A DNA stretch of 7,149 bases, from contig CANQUY010000092.1 of assembly GCA_947627125.1 (NCBI GenBank), forward strand, positions 1 through 7,149, read 5' to 3'. The position numbers were made by a program, and so were the translations under genes. Below, piece by piece: positions 5,691 to 7,149 of this stretch (the first letter of the stretch is position 1; every line of letters starts with the position of its first letter). The notes under the pieces are model-generated. The model had not been told where the DNA came from, searched no databases, and saw only the letters and a program-made list of their open reading frames with translations. The DNA is from an uncultured Clostridia bacterium. Lineage in GTDB: Bacteria > Bacillota > Clostridia > Christensenellales > Borkfalkiaceae.

Positions 5691-5717
5691 ATGCTGCTCC
5701 GCGAGCACATTTTTTTT
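5691..5717 (+). terminator. Possible intrinsic terminator between repeats and the sigma factor gene
   Basis: TGCTC (5695-5699) pairs with GAGCA (5703-5707) around loop CGC. ATG (5691-5693) can extend pairing with CAT (5708-5710) across a bulged C, and seven Ts follow at 5711-5717. It would stop rightward transcription from the regulator before the sigma gene. The stem is short, so this is tentative. Confidence 0.45.
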
Positions 5718-5741
5718 ATTCTGTGTCACAAATCGGGTTTC

Positions 5742-5769
5742 TGCAACGTTTTATCAGTGTAATCGGTTA
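5742..5769 (+). promoter_or_regulatory. Possible ECF-type promoter before the sigma factor gene
   Basis: TGCAAC (5742-5747) followed by a T-rich spacer of 16 bases and CGGTTA (5764-5769) resembles ECF-type promoters, which often carry an AAC -35 core and a CGTC-like -10. That would fit autoregulation. The start of transcription would then fall on or beside the ATG at 5774, which is unusual. TGTAAT (5758-5763) is an alternative -10 box for the main sigma factor, also giving almost no leader. Confidence 0.35.
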
Positions 5770-5773
5770 CAAA

Positions 5774-6229
5774 ATGGAAAAAGACTGCGAATTGGTACGG
5801 CAAACCGTAGAAACCTACGGCGACACCATATATCGTCTTGCCCTGCACTATGTACGCGACCGCTTTGATGCGGAGGACGTGGTGCAAGAGGTTTTGCTTG
5901 CCTTTTTTCAGCGGGAGATCCCCGAGGAGAGGCGCAAGGCATGGCTTTTGCGCGTCACGGTCAACAAGAGTTTGGACATTTTACGCAAGCGCAAGCGGCA
6001 GGTTCCCCTTTCCGCAGAGCCCACGGCAGGGGCAGAGGAAACACCCTCTCTTGCGGAGGAGCTCAAAGAACTCTCCGCCATCGACCGCGAGATCGTCTAT
6101 CTGTTTTGGTTTGAAGGGTACAGCTCCAAGGAGATCGCAAAGCTCGTGCGGTTGAGCGACGGGGCCGTTCGCAAACGCCTCGAGCGGGCAAAGAAAAAGC
6201 TCAAAGAGATTTTGGAGAAGAATTCATGA
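5774..6229 (+). CDS. ECF-type RNA polymerase sigma factor
   Basis: The 151-residue protein is a group 4 (ECF) sigma factor with only regions 2 and 4, directing RNA polymerase to a stress or envelope regulon. Region 2 spans about 12-75 and shows DAEDVVQEV at 32-40 and the DNA-contacting AWLLRVTVNKSLDILRKRKR at 57-76. A short linker (77-93) leads to region 4 at about 95-147, with DREIVYLFWFEGYSSKEIAKL and the helix-turn-helix ending AVRKRLERAKKKL. The frame is open back to 5678, but the extra 32 residues would be encoded partly by repeat DNA, so ATG 5774 is chosen. No ribosome site precedes it (the upstream bases are ATCGGTTACAAA), which is odd beside the other genes. Its stop overlaps the next start in ATGA, showing coupling to the putative anti-sigma gene. 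The target genes cannot be told from this window. Confidence 0.92.
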   Translation: MEKDCELVRQTVETYGDTIYRLALHYVRDRFDAEDVVQEVLLAFFQREIPEERRKAWLLRVTVNKSLDILRKRKRQVPLSAEPTAGAEETPSLAEELKELSAIDREIVYLFWFEGYSSKEIAKLVRLSDGAVRKRLERAKKKLKEILEKNS

Positions 6230-7041
6230 ACTATCGGGATAAAGTTGAGGAAAATTCTCTCGGCGAAGAGGGGAAAAACAGGGTCGCGGCGGCCGTCATG
6301 CAGGGTCTTGAAAGGAATTCTGCCCGCCGTCCTTCCATGTGGAAACATGTGCTCGCGGCATGCGCGTCCCTCCTTCTGATCGCCGCCGTCGTGGCGCCGT
6401 CCGTCTATTTCAGCGTCGGAAAGGGGGAAATCGGAAACAGCGGCAATATGGGCGATTCGGTCGGCGGGGACATCGGCCCTAACGCGCCGGGCAGCTCAGG
6501 AGCTGGAGGAGAAGGGCAGGGTGAAATGAACCCAGACGGAATACAGGGGGGATTCACGCGCGACGGTCAAGCGTATTATGAGGTCGGCGAAACGATAAAA
6601 CTCACCTGCAAGGCCCTAACGGCGCATGAGATTTCGGAACCCGTCACTGAGGGAGTTGGCTTTACGGCCGTATCCGTCAAGCTCATATCCGAGCAGCCGA
6701 ATTCGCGCGGTTATGTGCAGTTTTTGGAGGACGGGACGGAGATCCTCTGGACGGAATACACCTATGAGGTCGAGCTCGAGGTCACGGGAGAGGGGACGGC
6801 CCCCTATTTTCAAATGACCTTTCATACGGACAATGGCCTCACCCTCCTGTGCGGCTTTTGGGGATACCGTCCGCAAGAGGGGAAGCATGCGGGGAGGGTG
6901 TTTTGCAGTCACCTCTCGAAGGATTCCGCCTTTATAGCGTATTTGGATTACATGCTGAACGCGGGCGAGATCGCAAAGCGGCAATATGACGAAATGCTCT
7001 CCGACTATTGGCGCAACAGCGGCGTCATCGAGGACTCTTAG
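6226..7041 (+). CDS. Single-pass membrane protein, probable anti-sigma factor
   Basis: Translational coupling to an ECF sigma gene through a four-base ATGA overlap is the main evidence that this is its anti-sigma factor. The 271-residue protein has a charged cytoplasmic segment of about 40 residues and one membrane helix at about 42-63 (VLAACASLLLIAAVVAPSVYF). A Gly/Ser/Asn-rich linker spans about 66-108, and a predicted extracytoplasmic domain about 110-230. By the positive-inside rule (ARRPSMWK before the helix) the C-terminus is outside. The short N-terminal part lacks the HxxxCxxC zinc motif of classic anti-sigma domains, so sigma binding would use another helix. Cysteines 128, 209 and 227 lie outside and could form a disulfide. 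The last 30 residues (YLDYMLNAGEIAKRQYDEML) look like a SHOCT-type helical hairpin. The ligand or signal is unknown. There is no ribosome site of its own beyond coupling. Confidence 0.75.
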   Translation: MNYRDKVEENSLGEEGKNRVAAAVMQGLERNSARRPSMWKHVLAACASLLLIAAVVAPSVYFSVGKGEIGNSGNMGDSVGGDIGPNAPGSSGAGGEGQGEMNPDGIQGGFTRDGQAYYEVGETIKLTCKALTAHEISEPVTEGVGFTAVSVKLISEQPNSRGYVQFLEDGTEILWTEYTYEVELEVTGEGTAPYFQMTFHTDNGLTLLCGFWGYRPQEGKHAGRVFCSHLSKDSAFIAYLDYMLNAGEIAKRQYDEMLSDYWRNSGVIEDS

Positions 7042-7062
7042 GCGGAGTGCTGGGGCCCCTTG

Positions 7063-7149
7063 GCTCCCCTCGTAGGGGAGCTGTCACGCAGTGACTGAGG
7101 GGTTCAACCCTATCCCCCGCTGCGCGGGTACTTCCCCTAAGAGGGGAAG
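7063..7149. repeat. Hairpin-array repeat, truncated by the right window edge
   Basis: Four perfect short hairpins occur in a row, each with a three-base loop: GCTCCCCT/AGGGGAGC (7063-7081, loop CGT), GTCAC/GTGAC (7083-7095, loop GCA), CCCGC/GCGGG (7116-7128, loop TGC) and CTTCCCCT/AGGGGAAG (7131-7149, loop AAG). No T tract follows any of them inside the window, so they are not convincing terminators for the anti-sigma gene. The GCTCCCCT...AGGGGAGCTGTC...GACTGAGGGGT layout resembles an intergenic repeat I recall from gut Clostridia. The element probably continues past the edge. Confidence 0.75.

Noticed and set aside
5678..5773. 32-residue upstream extension of the sigma factor
   Set aside because: It begins inside repeat DNA, runs through the possible terminator, and is not part of the ECF fold.

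Overview
The window looks like chromosome from a GC-rich member of the Bacillota (Firmicutes), most plausibly an uncultured Clostridia-type gut bacterium. This is inference from four things: strong GGAG-type ribosome sites, a Gram-positive-style foldase lipoprotein beside mfd, an ECF sigma/membrane anti-sigma pair of clostridial style, and families of short palindromic intergenic repeats like those common in such genomes. No rRNA, tRNA, CRISPR array or transposase gene is visible.

The left part (1-4626) is housekeeping and envelope biology. It begins inside mfd, the transcription-repair coupling factor, of which only the 3' part is present. A TATAAT promoter then precedes a likely operon of a large SurA/PrsA-like lipoprotein, uppP (undecaprenyl-diphosphate phosphatase), and a 50-residue protein of unknown function with a strong ribosome site. 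The operon closes at a perfect 10-bp-stem intrinsic terminator. The first two products fit one theme: folding of exported proteins outside the membrane, and recycling of the lipid carrier for wall synthesis.

The middle part (4627-5773) is an accessory island. Two stretches packed with modular repeats flank a small, more AT-rich divergent gene pair: a leftward 71-residue orphan protein and a rightward 65-residue Cro/C1-type regulator. The pair is separated by a textbook control region. The leftward gene has a fully consensus sigma-70 promoter whose predicted start coincides with its ATG. The rightward gene has a perfect 12-bp inverted repeat covering its -10 box and touching its ribosome site. 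The same composite repeat lies in direct orientation on both sides of the pair. The palindromic repeats contain four arms whose 5-bp stems differ in sequence but each keep internal complementarity.

The right part (5774-7041) is a two-gene signalling unit: an ECF sigma factor overlapping by ATGA a single-pass membrane protein that is probably its anti-sigma factor. From 7063 to the right edge lies another repeat family, a run of hairpins that all have three-base loops.

No clearly new enzymatic system is visible. The points most worth following are the covarying repeat arms, the repeat-flanked regulator/orphan pair with its probable leaderless gene, the divergent parvulin-like lipoprotein and the 50-residue protein.
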